From Burkholderiales bacterium (lineage in GTDB: Bacteria; Pseudomonadota; Gammaproteobacteria; Burkholderiales; SG8-39), in assembly GCA_027493935.1 (NCBI GenBank), contig JAOSJV010000013.1, forward strand, positions 33,936 through 97,935: a stretch of DNA of 64,000 nt, written 5' to 3'. Made by a program: the position numbers and the translations under genes. The notes below the pieces were generated by a model that was not told the origin of the DNA, made no database searches, and saw only the letters and a list, made by a program, of their open reading frames with translations. Shown one piece after another: positions 1 to 9,073 of this stretch; position 1 is the first letter of the stretch, and each line of letters starts with the position of its first letter.

Positions 1-452
1 CGCGAGGCGCGCGGCGCGAGCAGGTAGTGGACGAAATCGGGGTGGTGCTGCAGCGCCGCGGCGATCGCCAGCACGGGCCCGAGAAACGCGGCCGCCGCGA
101 TCGCGACCAGGCGCCATTCGGCGCGCACCCGGCGCGGAAAGTCGGCGAGGAAGAACTGCGCGACCTGGCCGCGGCGCTGGCTGCGCGCGCCGTAGAGCAC
201 GTGGTGTCCGCGCAGCGCGAGCTCGTTCAGGCGGTCCACCAGGTCGGGGCTGTACGCGCGATCGCGCGCGAGCGCGAGATGGTGGCAGAGTTGGCGGTAG
301 GCGCGCGGCACCTCGGCGTCGGCAAGCCCGGGGGGCGCCGCGGGCTCAACGCGCCGTGAACCGGCGCGCTTCGGCTTTTGCCGGTCGTCGAGCCAGCGCT
401 CGAACCGCGACCAGGCCTCGAAGTAGCTCGCCTCGAACGCCGCCTGCCTCAT
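1..452 (-). CDS. SpoIIM-like membrane protein (partial, N-terminal 150 codons)
   Basis: Reading leftward from an ATG at 452 gives about 150 residues with no stop before the window edge, so the C-terminus is missing. The N-terminal half is soluble (tryptophan and arginine rich, beginning MRQAAFEASYFEAW). It is followed by the conserved stretch QVAQFFLADFPRRVRAEW and then a first membrane helix, as in 'stage II sporulation protein M' homologues of non-sporulating proteobacteria. The ATG overlaps the stop of the RDD gene (ATGA), so the two are translationally coupled. In betaproteobacteria this pair usually precedes a MoxR ATPase/DUF58 operon, which I infer continues beyond the left edge. Function is unknown in Gram-negatives; a membrane or chaperone role is inferred only from that context. 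Confidence 0.8.
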   Translation of the reverse strand, partial: MRQAAFEASYFEAWSRFERWLDDRQKPKRAGSRRVEPAAPPGLADAEVPRAYRQLCHHLALARDRAYSPDLVDRLNELALRGHHVLYGARSQRRGQVAQFFLADFPRRVRAEWRLVAIAAAAFLGPVLAIAAALQHHPDFVHYLLAPRAS

Positions 453-1135
453 CGGCGCCCGACCAGGAAGTTGGCGATCCGGACCAGGCGCTCGGCCGCG
501 CCCGCGCCGGGGCCGACGAGCGGCCGCGTGAGCGCGGCGAGCTCCTCGGCGCGCGCCGCGGTGAGGCCGGGCACGCGCTCGGCGAAGTCGAGGATCGCCC
601 GCTGCTCCGGTACCGAGAGCGGCTGTGCCGGCGCGAGCGGCGCGGCGGGCGGGATCATGAAACCGCGCGGGGCCGCATCGCGATAGGCCACCAGCGTGTT
701 CGCGGCGAGGTCGCCGAGCCGCTTGAAGTCGCGGTTTACGAGCATCGCCGCGAGGCCGAAGCCGTAGCCGAACGGCAGGAAGTCGACCGCGCGCAGCAGG
801 TTGCGCGCGAGCGCTGCCGGCCAGCGCACCGGTGTGCCGTCGTCGTTCAGCACCGCGATGCCGAGCGAGCGCTTGCCCGGCGTCTGCCCGTGCCAGTAGG
901 CCTCGCACCACGCCGGGAACAGCCACTCGAGGAAGAACCACGCGAGCAGGACGCCGGCCCAGCCGACGCGGCCGAGCGGCGCGAGCACGATCATCAGGAC
1001 GACGAGCAGCGCGGCGCGGATGAAGAAATCGAGCAGCCACGCCAGCGCGCGCGGCACCGGGCCGGCGAGGCGCAGCGTGAGCTCGATGCCCTCGGGGGTC
1101 GCGATGCGGCGCGCGGTGTCGGAGCAACGGATGAC
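449..1135 (-). CDS. RDD-family membrane protein
   Basis: The protein carries the RDD domain. A near-N-terminal RRIATPEGIELTLRLAG segment is followed by the arginine/aspartate-bearing first helix (ALAWLLDFF), further hydrophobic helices, the conserved GQTPGKRSLGIAVLNDDG loop and NRDFKRLGDLAANTLV. RDD proteins are small polytopic proteins, some shown to act in ion transport; a specific substrate cannot be read here. The start is unclear. No ATG, GTG or TTG lies in frame between the upstream stop at 1180 and residue VIRCSDTARR near 1135, which suggests an indel at the 5' end. The gene lies 45 bp after the BPSS1780-like gene and overlaps the SpoIIM-like gene by 4 bp. Confidence 0.85.
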   Translation of the reverse strand, partial: VIRCSDTARRIATPEGIELTLRLAGPVPRALAWLLDFFIRAALLVVLMIVLAPLGRVGWAGVLLAWFFLEWLFPAWCEAYWHGQTPGKRSLGIAVLNDDGTPVRWPAALARNLLRAVDFLPFGYGFGLAAMLVNRDFKRLGDLAANTLVAYRDAAPRGFMIPPAAPLAPAQPLSVPEQRAILDFAERVPGLTAARAEELAALTRPLVGPGAGAAERLVRIANFLVGRR

Positions 1136-1179
1136 GGCGCAGCGACGCGCGCCGGCGCGCGCCGGCGCGAGGCGAGCGC

Positions 1180-1956
1180 CTACCTCAGAAAGAAAATGTC
1201 GCGGTAGGCGGCGTAGACCGAGCCGATCAGCACCGGCGCGAGCACCAGCCAGCCGAGACCGAACGGAATCGAGGCGACGATGGCGAGCACGACCATGATG
1301 ACACCGTACACGATGAACGTCACGATGTTCTTCAGGCAGGCGAAGAAGCTCGCCTTCAGCGCGGCGACGACGTCCATCTCCTGCAGCGTGACCAGCGCCG
1401 GCGCGAACCACATCGCCATGTAGATCGGCAGCGCGAGCGCAAGGCCGATCAGCACCGCGAGCAGCATCGTCAGTACGCTCCCGCCGCCCGGCTCGCCCCC
1501 GGCGGCGGCGATCGCGAACACGCTGCCGCCCACCATGACGAAGATCACCGCGAGCACGATCACGAAGGCCACCAGGCTGAACACGCCGATCAGCACGAGC
1601 TTGCCGGCGTTCTCGCGGAACCCGGCGAACAGGTGCCCGACCTCGAGCGGCTCGTTCTGCTCGAGCGCGCGGCAGCCGATCATCAGCCCGCCGACGAACA
1701 CCGGGCCGAGCAGCGTCATGGCGATCGGACCGACGACCGGGATGATCTGGATCAGGATGCCGAGCACGAAGAAGATCACGACGATCAGGATCCAGATGCC
1801 GGGGTTTTGCTTGAAGAGACTCCAGCCGCCGGTGATCCAACTCCACCCGTTGCCGGCGGGCTGCGCCTGCCCCTCCGGGACGAACTCGCCCTCGAGCTGC
1901 GCGCCCGGCGCGTCCGCGACGGGTGCCCTGGGTGCTGCGTACGGATCGGTTGCCAT
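1180..1956 (-). CDS. BPSS1780-family multipass membrane protein
   Basis: This is a 258-residue protein. A soluble proline/alanine-rich N-terminus (MATDPYAAPRAPVADAPGAQ) is followed by the segment WSWITGGWSLFKQNPGIWIL and several hydrophobic helices ending in YRDIFFLR. This architecture is typical of the BPSS1780 family found in Burkholderiales and relatives; its function is not established. The ATG at 1956 is preceded by a strong Shine-Dalgarno sequence (GGAGGAGA) at 5 bp spacing, which decides the start. It is probably the first gene of the leftward operon with the RDD and SpoIIM-like proteins. Confidence 0.85.
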   Translation of the reverse strand: MATDPYAAPRAPVADAPGAQLEGEFVPEGQAQPAGNGWSWITGGWSLFKQNPGIWILIVVIFFVLGILIQIIPVVGPIAMTLLGPVFVGGLMIGCRALEQNEPLEVGHLFAGFRENAGKLVLIGVFSLVAFVIVLAVIFVMVGGSVFAIAAAGGEPGGGSVLTMLLAVLIGLALALPIYMAMWFAPALVTLQEMDVVAALKASFFACLKNIVTFIVYGVIMVVLAIVASIPFGLGWLVLAPVLIGSVYAAYRDIFFLR

Positions 1957-2200
1957 GATCTCCTCCCGTTTGTCTTCTTCCGCGGCGGCGGGCGCCCGGG
2001 CGGGCGCCAGGCCGGCGCCGGCGCGGTTGCGACGTAGGGTAGTGGACGCGTGCGCCGGGAGCAAGCGCGTCGCGGCGGCAAAAGCGCAGCGTTCCGCACA
2101 TGGCGTAAACGGCCCCCGCCGCGCCGGTCCGCCCGCGTCCGCTTCGTGGTAAAACCGCGGCTTACCGACCGCGCCGGCGCACGCCGGCCGCACGTGCGAC

Positions 2201-3041
2201 ATGAAACCTCGCAGCTCCGGGCGCCTCCTGCTCATTGCGGCACTGCTAGCGGCCGCGTGCGCCGTCCGCGCGCAGTCGATCCCGGCCATCGTCAGCGCCG
2301 CCGAGGCGGGCGACGCCACGCGCGTCGAGGCGCTGTTGCGCTCCGGCGCGAGCCCGGCCTCGCGCGCCCCGGACGGCGACACCGTGTTGCACGTGGCCGC
2401 CGGCCGTCGCCATGCGAACGTCGCGAAGCTCCTGCTCGAGCGCAACGCCGACGCGAACGCCCGCGGGCGCAAGGGCGACGCGCCGCTGCACCAGGCCGCC
2501 GCGGCGGGCGACGCGAACATGGCGGCATTGCTGCTCGCGCGCGGCGCGGCGGTCGACGCGCGCAACGCGCAAGCCGAGACGCCGCCTCTACGTCGCCGCC
2601 GAGCGCGGCCATGCCGCGATGGTGCGCGCGCTGCTCGGCCGCGGCGCGGACCCGAACGCGCGCACCGCGAACGGCGAGGTGCCGCTGCACGCGGCGGCGA
2701 TGGCCGGCAACAGCGCGACCGTCGAAGCGCTGATCGCGCGTCGCGCGGCCCCCGAGGCCACGAACCGCGACGGCGAGGCGCCGCTCTTCTGGGCAGCGGC
2801 GACCGGTGTGCTCGAGACCACGCGCCGCCTGCTCGACAGCGGAGCCGACCCGAATGCGCGCGACCGCCGCGGCAATACTGCGCTGCACGGCGCGGCGGAC
2901 GGCGGCTACGGCGAGGTGGTGGAGCTGCTGCTCGCGCGCGGCGCGAGCGCCGGGGCGCGCAACGCCGACGGCAAGACGCCGGGCGACGTGGCACGCGCCC
3001 GCGGCTATGAATCGGTCGCGAAGCTGCTCGCGCAGCGCTGA
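2201..3041 (+). CDS. Exported ankyrin-repeat protein (frame break near 2580)
   Basis: A Sec-type signal peptide (MKPRSSGRLLLIAALLAAAC, cleavage expected near AVRA-Q) precedes about seven ankyrin repeats. Typical signatures are DGDTVLHVAAGRRHANVAKL and RRGNTALHGAADGGYGEVVE, so the mature protein is a periplasmic protein-protein interaction module. The frame shifts by one base near 2580, in the run gagacgccgcctctac. Removing one C restores TPLYVAAERGHAAMVRALLG, a perfect repeat junction, so the gene is very likely intact in the organism. The restored length is about 280 residues. Small periplasmic ankyrin proteins of this kind are common in proteobacteria, often near catalases or peroxidases, but none is adjacent here. 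Confidence 0.85.
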
Positions 3042-3212
3042 CGCGAGCGCGGCCGGCGAGGCGCAAACGGCGATCGTCGCCTGCCCTGACTGGATCGTCG
3101 ATGGCAGTCTGCCCCGCAGAATGATCTGCGTGGATTGAGTCGAACCAGTCGCAGTGACACCGAGCACGCGCAGAAGCCCCCGTGAGCTCCTTGTCTGCGC
3201 GGCAAGCCTTGC

Positions 3213-3578
3213 TCAGTCCTCGACGATAGGCTGGAAGCGGCCGAGTTCCGGGTCGACCACGTACTCGGTGTCGTTGATCTCGAGGCGCCGCGGCCACTCG
3301 CCGAAGAAGCGGCGCAGCGTCTTCACTACGTCCTCGATGCTGCCGGTCTCGAACTCGCCGCACAGCGCGGCGAGCTGGATGAGCTCGTAGTAGTCGAGCG
3401 TGTAGCGCGTGGGCGCCTGCAGCGCGAACGGCTTGGACGAGTCGAAGTCCGGGTTGAGCGCGAAGAAGCGCTCGGCGAGCCGCTGCGCGTAGGCCGGATC
3501 GCTCACCCACCCGCGGTCGGCGGCCGGTGCCGCGAGGCGCTCGAACGCGTCGGCACTGATCAGGAAGCGCACCTTCAT
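3213..3578 (-). CDS. Conserved hypothetical protein (121 aa)
   Basis: The 121-residue acidic soluble protein starts MKVRFLISADAFERLA and ends GRFQPIVED, with no signal peptide or membrane helix. It has the balanced composition of a real protein, including an aromatic-rich centre (PTRYTLDYYELIQLAALCGE) and a basic/aromatic segment (TLRRFFGEWPRRLEINDTEY). I do not recognise a named domain. It is transcribed divergently from the MaoC-like gene. The ATG at 3578 is the only start compatible with the hydrophobic N-terminal strand. Confidence 0.7.
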   Translation of the reverse strand: MKVRFLISADAFERLAAPAADRGWVSDPAYAQRLAERFFALNPDFDSSKPFALQAPTRYTLDYYELIQLAALCGEFETGSIEDVVKTLRRFFGEWPRRLEINDTEYVVDPELGRFQPIVED

Positions 3579-3737
3579 GATGGTCGGGTGGCCCCGGCTC
3601 CGTTGGCGGCGAGAAGTCTCCCCGCCCGCATTGTGCCGGGGTTGGGACGGTCGCGCCAACCGGCGGCCGGCCGCCGGTGTGCGCTCTTCCCGCCCCGGCG
3701 GCGGCCGACGGCGCCGCGACGTGGCAGAATTTCGCGT

Positions 3738-4199
3738 ATGAGCGCAACCACCATCGTCTCGGTCGAGCAGTTGCGCTCGCGCGTCGGCAGCGAGATCGCG
3801 CTGAGCGAGTGGATCGAGGTGACGCAGGCGCGCATCGACCAGTTCGCCGATGCGACCGGCGACCGGCAGTGGATCCACGTCGACCCGGAGCGCGCCGCGC
3901 GCGAGTCGCCCTACGGGCGCACCGTGGCGCACGGCTTCCTGACGCTCTCGCTCCTGGCGCTCCTGTACCAGGAGACCATCACGGTCACCGGTCTGCGGAT
4001 CGGCATCAACTACGGTTTCAACCGCGTGCGCTTCACCGGGCCGGTGCCCTCGGGCGCGCGCATCCGCGCGCGCTTCCGGCTCGCTGCGCTGGAGGACATC
4101 CCGAACGGCGTGCAGATGACCTGGGACGTCAAGGTCGAGTGCGAGGGCGCCGAGCGGCCGGTGCTGGTGGCCGAATGGCTCAACCGGCGTCAGAACTAG
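3738..4199 (+). CDS. MaoC-like (R)-specific enoyl-CoA hydratase family protein
   Basis: This is a 153-residue single hot-dog-fold protein of the MaoC/NodN family. The hydratase-2 motif is visible as FADATGDRQWIHVDPERA, with the expected Asp and His in place of the usual D-x-N-P-x-H, followed by YGRTVAHGFLTLSL. Family members hydrate trans-2-enoyl-CoA to (R)-3-hydroxyacyl-CoA in fatty-acid or polyhydroxyalkanoate metabolism; the exact substrate cannot be inferred. The ATG at 3738 begins MSATTIVSVEQL. It is followed at 52 bp by the DUF3301 gene. Confidence 0.9.
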   Translation: MSATTIVSVEQLRSRVGSEIALSEWIEVTQARIDQFADATGDRQWIHVDPERAARESPYGRTVAHGFLTLSLLALLYQETITVTGLRIGINYGFNRVRFTGPVPSGARIRARFRLAALEDIPNGVQMTWDVKVECEGAERPVLVAEWLNRRQN

Positions 4200-4251
4200 C
4201 CCGCCCGGCGCCGCGAAACCGCGCCGCATCGGCGCGCTATACTGCGTCGCC

Positions 4252-4560
4252 ATGTCCGAGCTGGTCGCCGCGCTCGCGATCGCCACGATCGGCTGGCTGT
4301 GGTACGACTCGATGCGCGCGCGCGAGCGCGCGCTCGACGCGGGCCGGCAGGCGTGCGAGCGCGAGGGGTTGCAGTTCCTGGACGAGACGGTGCAGATCGT
4401 GAAGGTGCGTCCGGCGCGTAACGGCGAAGGCCGGCTGGTGCTGCGGCGGTTCTACCGCTTCGAGTTCAGCGACGACGGCATGCGACGCCGGGACGGAACG
4501 ATCGTGATCATCGGGGCGGAGCTCGAGTCGCTCGAGCTCTCGCCGTTCCTGGCGCAGTAG
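4252..4560 (+). CDS. DUF3301 domain protein
   Basis: This 102-residue protein has one N-terminal membrane anchor (MSELVAALAIATIGWLWYDS). A cytoplasmic domain follows with the family pattern ACEREGLQFLDETVQ, then RFYRFEFSDDG and IVIIGAELESLELSPFL. DUF3301 proteins are widespread in gamma- and betaproteobacteria and have no assigned function. A TATACT box lies at 4238-4243, only 8 bp before the ATG, so a very short leader is possible. Confidence 0.88.
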   Translation: MSELVAALAIATIGWLWYDSMRARERALDAGRQACEREGLQFLDETVQIVKVRPARNGEGRLVLRRFYRFEFSDDGMRRRDGTIVIIGAELESLELSPFLAQ

Positions 4561-4731
4561 GACCTTTCTCAAGCTGTGCATGTGGCCGCGGCAGACGGGA
4601 TACACGAGGGCCGGGTGGGAATGGGGAAGGGACCCGCCCCTTCCCGCGGGCGTCTTGTCCGCAGGATCCCGGTTCAGGAAGAAGCGCGGCCACCATATTG
4701 AGACACCTCCTAGGCGGGTAGAGCGGGCTTC

Positions 4732-5481
4732 ATGGGGACGACAAAGTGGGTCGAGGGTACCGTGGTCGACCAGATCCGGTGGACCGACAGGCTGTTCTCG
4801 CTCCGCGTCGAGGCGGATCTCGGCGCGTTCGAGGCGGGTCAGCACGCCACGCTCGCGCTGCCGGTCAACGGCGAGCTGGTGACTCGGCCGTATTCCTTCG
4901 TGAATGCGCCGAAGGAGCGCCCGTGCGAGTTCCACTACGTGGTCGTCCCCGAGGGCCCGTTCAGCGCCCGGCTCGCGCGGCTCGAGTCACGGGACGTGGT
5001 GTTCCTGGCGCCGGCGCCCTCGGGCCTGTTCGTCCTGTCGAGCATCCCCGACGCCGAGATCCTCTGGCTGCTCGCCACCGGGACGGGCATCGGCCCGTAC
5101 CTCTCCATGCTCAAGACCGACGCGCCGTGGCGGCGGTTCGGGCAGGTGGTGCTGGTGCACTCGGTGCGCCACGCCGACGAACTCGCCTATCGCGACGCGA
5201 TCGCGGCGATCGCCCGTCGCTACCCGTCGCAGCTGCGGGTGATCACGCTCACGAGCCGCGAGGAGGCCGCGGGATCGCTGCCCGGGCGCATCGCCGAGAC
5301 GATCGAGGACCGGCGCCTGGAGAAGGCGGTGCGCCTTGAGCTCTCGCCCAAGACGTCGCAGGTGATGATCTGCGGCAGCCCGAAGGCGATCGGCGACATC
5401 ACCGAGGCGCTGCGCCCGCGCGGCATGCGCCGCCACCGCCGCCGCGAGCCGGGCCACATCAGCTTGGAGAACTACTGGTGA
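4732..5481 (+). CDS. fpr: Ferredoxin-NADP+ reductase
   Basis: This 249-residue reductase matches the bacterial Fpr family. The FAD-binding motif is TRPYSFVNAP, the NADP-binding loop is LLATGTGIGPYLSML, and the C-terminus ends in an aromatic ENYW, typical of proteobacterial Fpr. The protein moves electrons between NADPH and ferredoxin or flavodoxin, supporting Fe-S cluster assembly, oxidative-stress defence and reductive enzymes. The ATG at 4732 is chosen because MGTTKWVEGTVVDQIRWTD matches the usual family N-terminus. The stop overlaps the GTG start of the following lipoprotein gene (GTGA). Confidence 0.92.
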   Translation: MGTTKWVEGTVVDQIRWTDRLFSLRVEADLGAFEAGQHATLALPVNGELVTRPYSFVNAPKERPCEFHYVVVPEGPFSARLARLESRDVVFLAPAPSGLFVLSSIPDAEILWLLATGTGIGPYLSMLKTDAPWRRFGQVVLVHSVRHADELAYRDAIAAIARRYPSQLRVITLTSREEAAGSLPGRIAETIEDRRLEKAVRLELSPKTSQVMICGSPKAIGDITEALRPRGMRRHRRREPGHISLENYW

Positions 5482-6425
5482 GCACGCCGGCGCGCCGGGC
5501 GTCGTTCGCCGCGCGTGCGTTCGCGGTCGTCGCAGTCGTCGCGCTCGCCGGCTGCGGCAGCGTCGTGCGCATCGCCTACAACAACGGCGATTTCGCGCTG
5601 CGCATGGTCGCGGACGATTACCTCGACCTGCGGGCCGAACAGGCCCGGCTGCTCGATGCGAGCCTCGCGCGGCTGCACGCGTGGCACCGCCGCGAAGAGC
5701 TGCCGCGCTACGCCGCCGCGCTCGAGGACGCCGCCGAGCGCGTCGCGCGCGGCGTAACCGCCGAGGACATCGTCTGGGCGACCGACACCGTGCGCGCGCG
5801 CTACCGTGCGCTCGTCGCGCGTGCGATCGACGAGTCGCTGCCGCTCGCCGCCGCGCTCACGCCTGACAATCTCTCCGCGCTCGAACGCAAGCTCGCGTCC
5901 GGCAACCGCAAGTACGCCGCCGAGTACCTCTCGGCCGACGCCGCCGCGGCCCAGCGGGCCCGCGCCGACGCGATCGCCGGACGCGTCGAGGAATGGCTCG
6001 GGCAGGTCTCCGCCGAGCAGCGGCGGCTGATCGCGGCCTACGTCCAGGCGCAGCCGCAGCACCTCGCGCTGCGATTCGAGGACCGCAAGGCGCGCCAGCG
6101 CGAGTTCGTCCGGACGCTCGGCGAGCGCGCCCTTCCGGCGCGGCAGCGTGATCGGCTGCGCGCGCTCTTCCTCGACTACGAATCCGGCCGCACTGCGGCG
6201 TACGCTCGCTCATCGGCTGAATGGCAGCGGCGCCTCGCCGACCTGGTCCTCGACATCGCCGCGAGCGCCACGCGCGAGCAGCGCGATCACGCCGCCGACC
6301 GGCTGCGGCGCTACGCCGTGGACTTCCGCCTGCTGGCGGCGGAAAAGGCGGTGGACAGTGGACAGTGGGCGGCGGGCAGTGACGAGCAGGCACTTGCCGC
6401 GCCGGTGTGCGCGGCCAGGTGTTAG
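5478..6425 (+). CDS. DUF6279-type lipoprotein
   Basis: The 315-residue protein has a lipoprotein signal peptide with lipobox LAGC (VVALAGCGSVVRIAYNNGD). A long alpha-helical, arginine/alanine-rich domain follows, typical of proteobacterial DUF6279 lipoproteins of unknown role. The GTG start at 5478 overlaps the fpr stop, so the genes are coupled. The last residues, from about 6350 on, are encoded by copies of GTGGACAGT that belong to a dispersed repeat family also seen near 46170-46335. The true family domain probably ends at about residue 290, and the original stop appears to have been replaced by the repeat. Confidence 0.78.
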   Translation: MSTPARRASFAARAFAVVAVVALAGCGSVVRIAYNNGDFALRMVADDYLDLRAEQARLLDASLARLHAWHRREELPRYAAALEDAAERVARGVTAEDIVWATDTVRARYRALVARAIDESLPLAAALTPDNLSALERKLASGNRKYAAEYLSADAAAAQRARADAIAGRVEEWLGQVSAEQRRLIAAYVQAQPQHLALRFEDRKARQREFVRTLGERALPARQRDRLRALFLDYESGRTAAYARSSAEWQRRLADLVLDIAASATREQRDHAADRLRRYAVDFRLLAAEKAVDSGQWAAGSDEQALAAPVCAARC

Positions 6426-6527
6426 GCCGCCTGCCGCGCACCCGGCCGCACCTGGTCCCGGCGGGCGCCGCACGCGTCCGCCGTTTGCAATAGACTGCCG
6501 CCTGCTACCCGCTCGCGGAGGTCGGTC

Positions 6528-6770
6528 ATGGCGCTCTTGTGGACCATCGTCGTCGGATTCGTCGTCGGGCTGATCGCGCGCACGATCATGCCCGGCCGCC
6601 AGGTGATGGGTATCATCATGACGACGCTGCTCGGCATCGGTGGAGCGGTGGTCGCGGGCTTCGCCGGGCAGTTCCTCGGCATCTACCAAATGGGCGAGCC
6701 GGCCGGCTTCGTCGGCGCGGTCGTCGGCGCGTTCGTGCTGCTGTACGTGTACGACCGCCTGCGGCGCTGA
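6528..6770 (+). CDS. GlsB/YeaQ/YmgE-family small membrane protein
   Basis: The 80-residue protein has three hydrophobic segments and the family hallmarks VVGFVVGLIARTIMPG, then LLGIGGAVVAGFAG and FVGAVVGAFVLLYVYDRLRR. These 'transglycosylase-associated' proteins are stress-induced inner-membrane proteins without a proven enzymatic activity. The ATG at 6528 follows a GGAGG-like site (gcggaggtcggtc). It is probably monocistronic, since a new promoter element lies downstream. Confidence 0.88.
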   Translation: MALLWTIVVGFVVGLIARTIMPGRQVMGIIMTTLLGIGGAVVAGFAGQFLGIYQMGEPAGFVGAVVGAFVLLYVYDRLRR

Positions 6771-6811
6771 TCGGCGCGCGATCGCCCGGAGGACCCGGGC
6801 GCGCAATCTCT

Positions 6812-6817
6812 TATAAT
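6812..6817 (+). promoter_or_regulatory. Candidate -10 box for the MFS gene at 6871
   Basis: A perfect TATAAT lies 54 bp upstream of the GTG start of the MFS transporter, in an otherwise very GC-rich gap. No good -35 hexamer is seen at 17 bp spacing. The call rests on the -10 element alone. Confidence 0.4.
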
Positions 6818-6870
6818 CCCGCTTTTCGGATGCGCCGCATCGGGGCGCGCCTCTCGCACACCGAGCTCCA

Positions 6871-8053
6871 GTGATCGTCGCCAAGAAGAACGTCGCCGTT
6901 CTCGCCGCCTGCCAGGCGCTCCTCTTCACCAACAACGCCACGCTGATCGCCCTGAACGGGCTGGTCGGCTTCGCGCTCGCCGCCGACAAGCGGCTCGCAA
7001 CACTCCCGGTCACCGGCTGGGTCGTCGGCGCGGCGCTCACCACCTACTTCGCCTCGCTGCTGATGCGGCGCATCGGTCGGCGCGCGGGATTCACCGTCGG
7101 CGCGTCGGTCGGCATCGTCGGCGCGCTCGTCTGCTCCTGGGCGATCTACGCCGGGGACTTCTGGCTGTTCTGCTTCGGCACGGTCGTCTTCGGCGCCTAC
7201 AACGCTTTCGGCCAGTACTACCGGTTCGCCGCGGCCGACGCCGCGCCGGTCGACTTTCGCAGCAAGGCGATCTCGCTCGTGATCGCCGGCGGGCTGGTCG
7301 GCGGCCTGGTCGGCCCGACCCTGAGCCGGTGGACGCGCGGCCTGCTGCCGACCGACTTCCTCGGCGCGTTCCTCGCGCTGATCGCGATGCTCGTGCTCGT
7401 CATCCTCGTGCTGCGGCTGCTCCACATCCCGCCGCCGCACCCGGACGAGGCGAAGGAGGGCGGGCGGCCGCTCGCCGAGATCGTGCGGCAGCCGGCCTAC
7501 ATCGTTGCCGTGATCGGCGCGGGCCTCGGCTACGGCATCATGAACCTGCTGATGACCGCGACGCCCCCTCGCGATGGGCGTGTGCGGGCATCCCTACAGC
7601 GCGACCGCCACCGTAATTTCGTGGCACGTCGTCGCGATGTTCGCGCCGTCGTTCGTCACCGGCGACCTGATCCGGCGCTTCGGCGTGCTGAACGTCATGA
7701 TGGCCGGCGTCGCGCTCAACTTCGCGTGCGTCGCGATCGCGCTCGCCGGCGTGGAGGTGGCGAACTTCTGGTTCGCGCTGGTGCTGCTCGGCGTCGGCTG
7801 GAACTTCCTCTTCGTCGGCGCGACGACGCTGATCACCGAGACCTACCGGCCCGAGGAGCGCGCCAAGGCGCAGGGGGCGAACGATCTCGCGATCTTCCTG
7901 ATCATGGCGGTGTCCTCGTTCGCCTCCGGCGTCGTGCTGGAGGCGCGCGGCTGGGAGATGCTGAACTACCTCGCGCTTCCCTTCGTCGCGGTCGTCGGGA
8001 TCGCAGTCGCCTGGATGATGCTGCGCCGCCGGCGCGTGCCGGCGGCCGCATAG
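6871..8053 (+). CDS. MFS transporter (frame break near 7565)
   Basis: This is a twelve-helix major facilitator of about 393 residues with the loop LMRRIGRRAGFTVGASVGIV after helix 2 and EEAKAQGAND-like sequence (RPEERAKAQGANDLAIF) in the C-terminal half. It resembles the unassigned bacterial MFS permeases often called 'YycB/OFA-like'; no substrate is evident. The frame shifts by one base in a C-run near 7565. Removing one C joins LLMTATP to LAMGVCGHPYSATATVISWH. The GTG start at 6871 is the only one that keeps the whole first helix (VAVLAACQALLFTNNATLIA). Confidence 0.82.
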
Positions 8054-8098
8054 TGCGGCCGCGCGCGGCGGCCGGTGCGCGCCGGTGAGGGGCTCGTG

Positions 8099-9063
8099 AT
8101 GGCGGTTCCGGGGGCGCGAAGAAGCTCGATGCGCAGGCCGCCGCGGTGCTCGAGCGCGCGGCGCGCGCGAATCTCCCGCCGTACGCGGCGCTCGGCGCCG
8201 AGGCCGCGCGCGCACTCTACCGCGAGACCCGCGCGAAACTCGCGTCGGCGCCGCCAGAGGTGGAGCGCGTCGAGGACCTGCAGACCGACGGCGCGGCCGG
8301 CGCAATCCCGGTGCGCCACTATCGCGCGCTCGGTGCCGCGCCGGAGGAGCGCCTACCGGCGCTCGTCTACTTCCACGGCGGCGGCTGGACCATCGGCGAC
8401 CTCGACACGCACGACGTCGTATGCCGCGAGCTCGCGAACCTCGCGCGCTGCGCGGTCGTCTCGGTCGACTACCGCCTCGCGCCCGAGCACCGGTTTCCGG
8501 CCGCAGTCGAGGACGCGCTCGCCGCCACGCGCTGGGTGGCGCGCATGGCCGGCCCGCTCGCGATCGACGCGACGCGCCTCGCGGTCGGCGGCGACAGCGC
8601 CGGCGGAAATCTCGCCGCGGTGGTCGCGATCGCGCTGCGCGACGCGGGCGACCCGCCGCTCGCGGCGCAGGTGCTGATCTACCCGGCGACCGACCTCGCG
8701 GCCGACGCGCCGTCGCATTTCGAGTTTGCCGAGGGCTACCTGCTCACGCGCGAGGCGGTGATGTGGTTCACCGGCAACTATCTGCGCGATCCGGCGGACG
8801 CCGCCGACTGGCGCGCCTCGCCGCTCAGGGCGCGCGACCTCTCGCGCCTGCCGCCGGCCTACGTCGTCACCGCCGGATTCGACCCGTTGCGCGACGAGGG
8901 GCGGGCCTACGCCGACCGGCTGAGCGCAGCCGGCGTCCCCGCCACCTACGAGTGCTTCGAGGGCATGATCCACGGGTTCGTCACCATGGGCGGCGTGATC
9001 GCCGCCGCCCACCACGCGCTCTACCGCGTGGCGACCGGACTGCGGCAGGCGTTCCGCGGGTAG
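8099..9063 (+). CDS. Alpha/beta hydrolase of the hormone-sensitive lipase family (frame break near 8113)
   Basis: This esterase of about 320 residues carries the family motifs: oxyanion-hole HGGGW (YFHGGGWTIGDLDTHD), nucleophile GDSAGG, catalytic Asp in TAGFDPLRDEG and catalytic His in EGMIHGF. These enzymes hydrolyse short-chain esters; the physiological substrate is unknown. The in-frame region opens at a GTG (8146), but an ATG at 8099 followed by a missing G near 8113 gives the more typical N-terminus MAVPGGAKKLDAQAAAVLER. I therefore place the start at 8099. It precedes the BASS-type transporter by 10 bp. Confidence 0.87.
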
Positions 9064-9073
9064 GAAGCAGGCA

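Noticed and set aside
449..3747. Very long open frames on the minus strand (about 550 and 855 codons) covering several genes
   Set aside because: Only their ends encode recognisable proteins (RDD and BPSS1780 families). The rest is arginine/alanine-rich noise of GC-rich DNA and lies antisense to the ankyrin gene.
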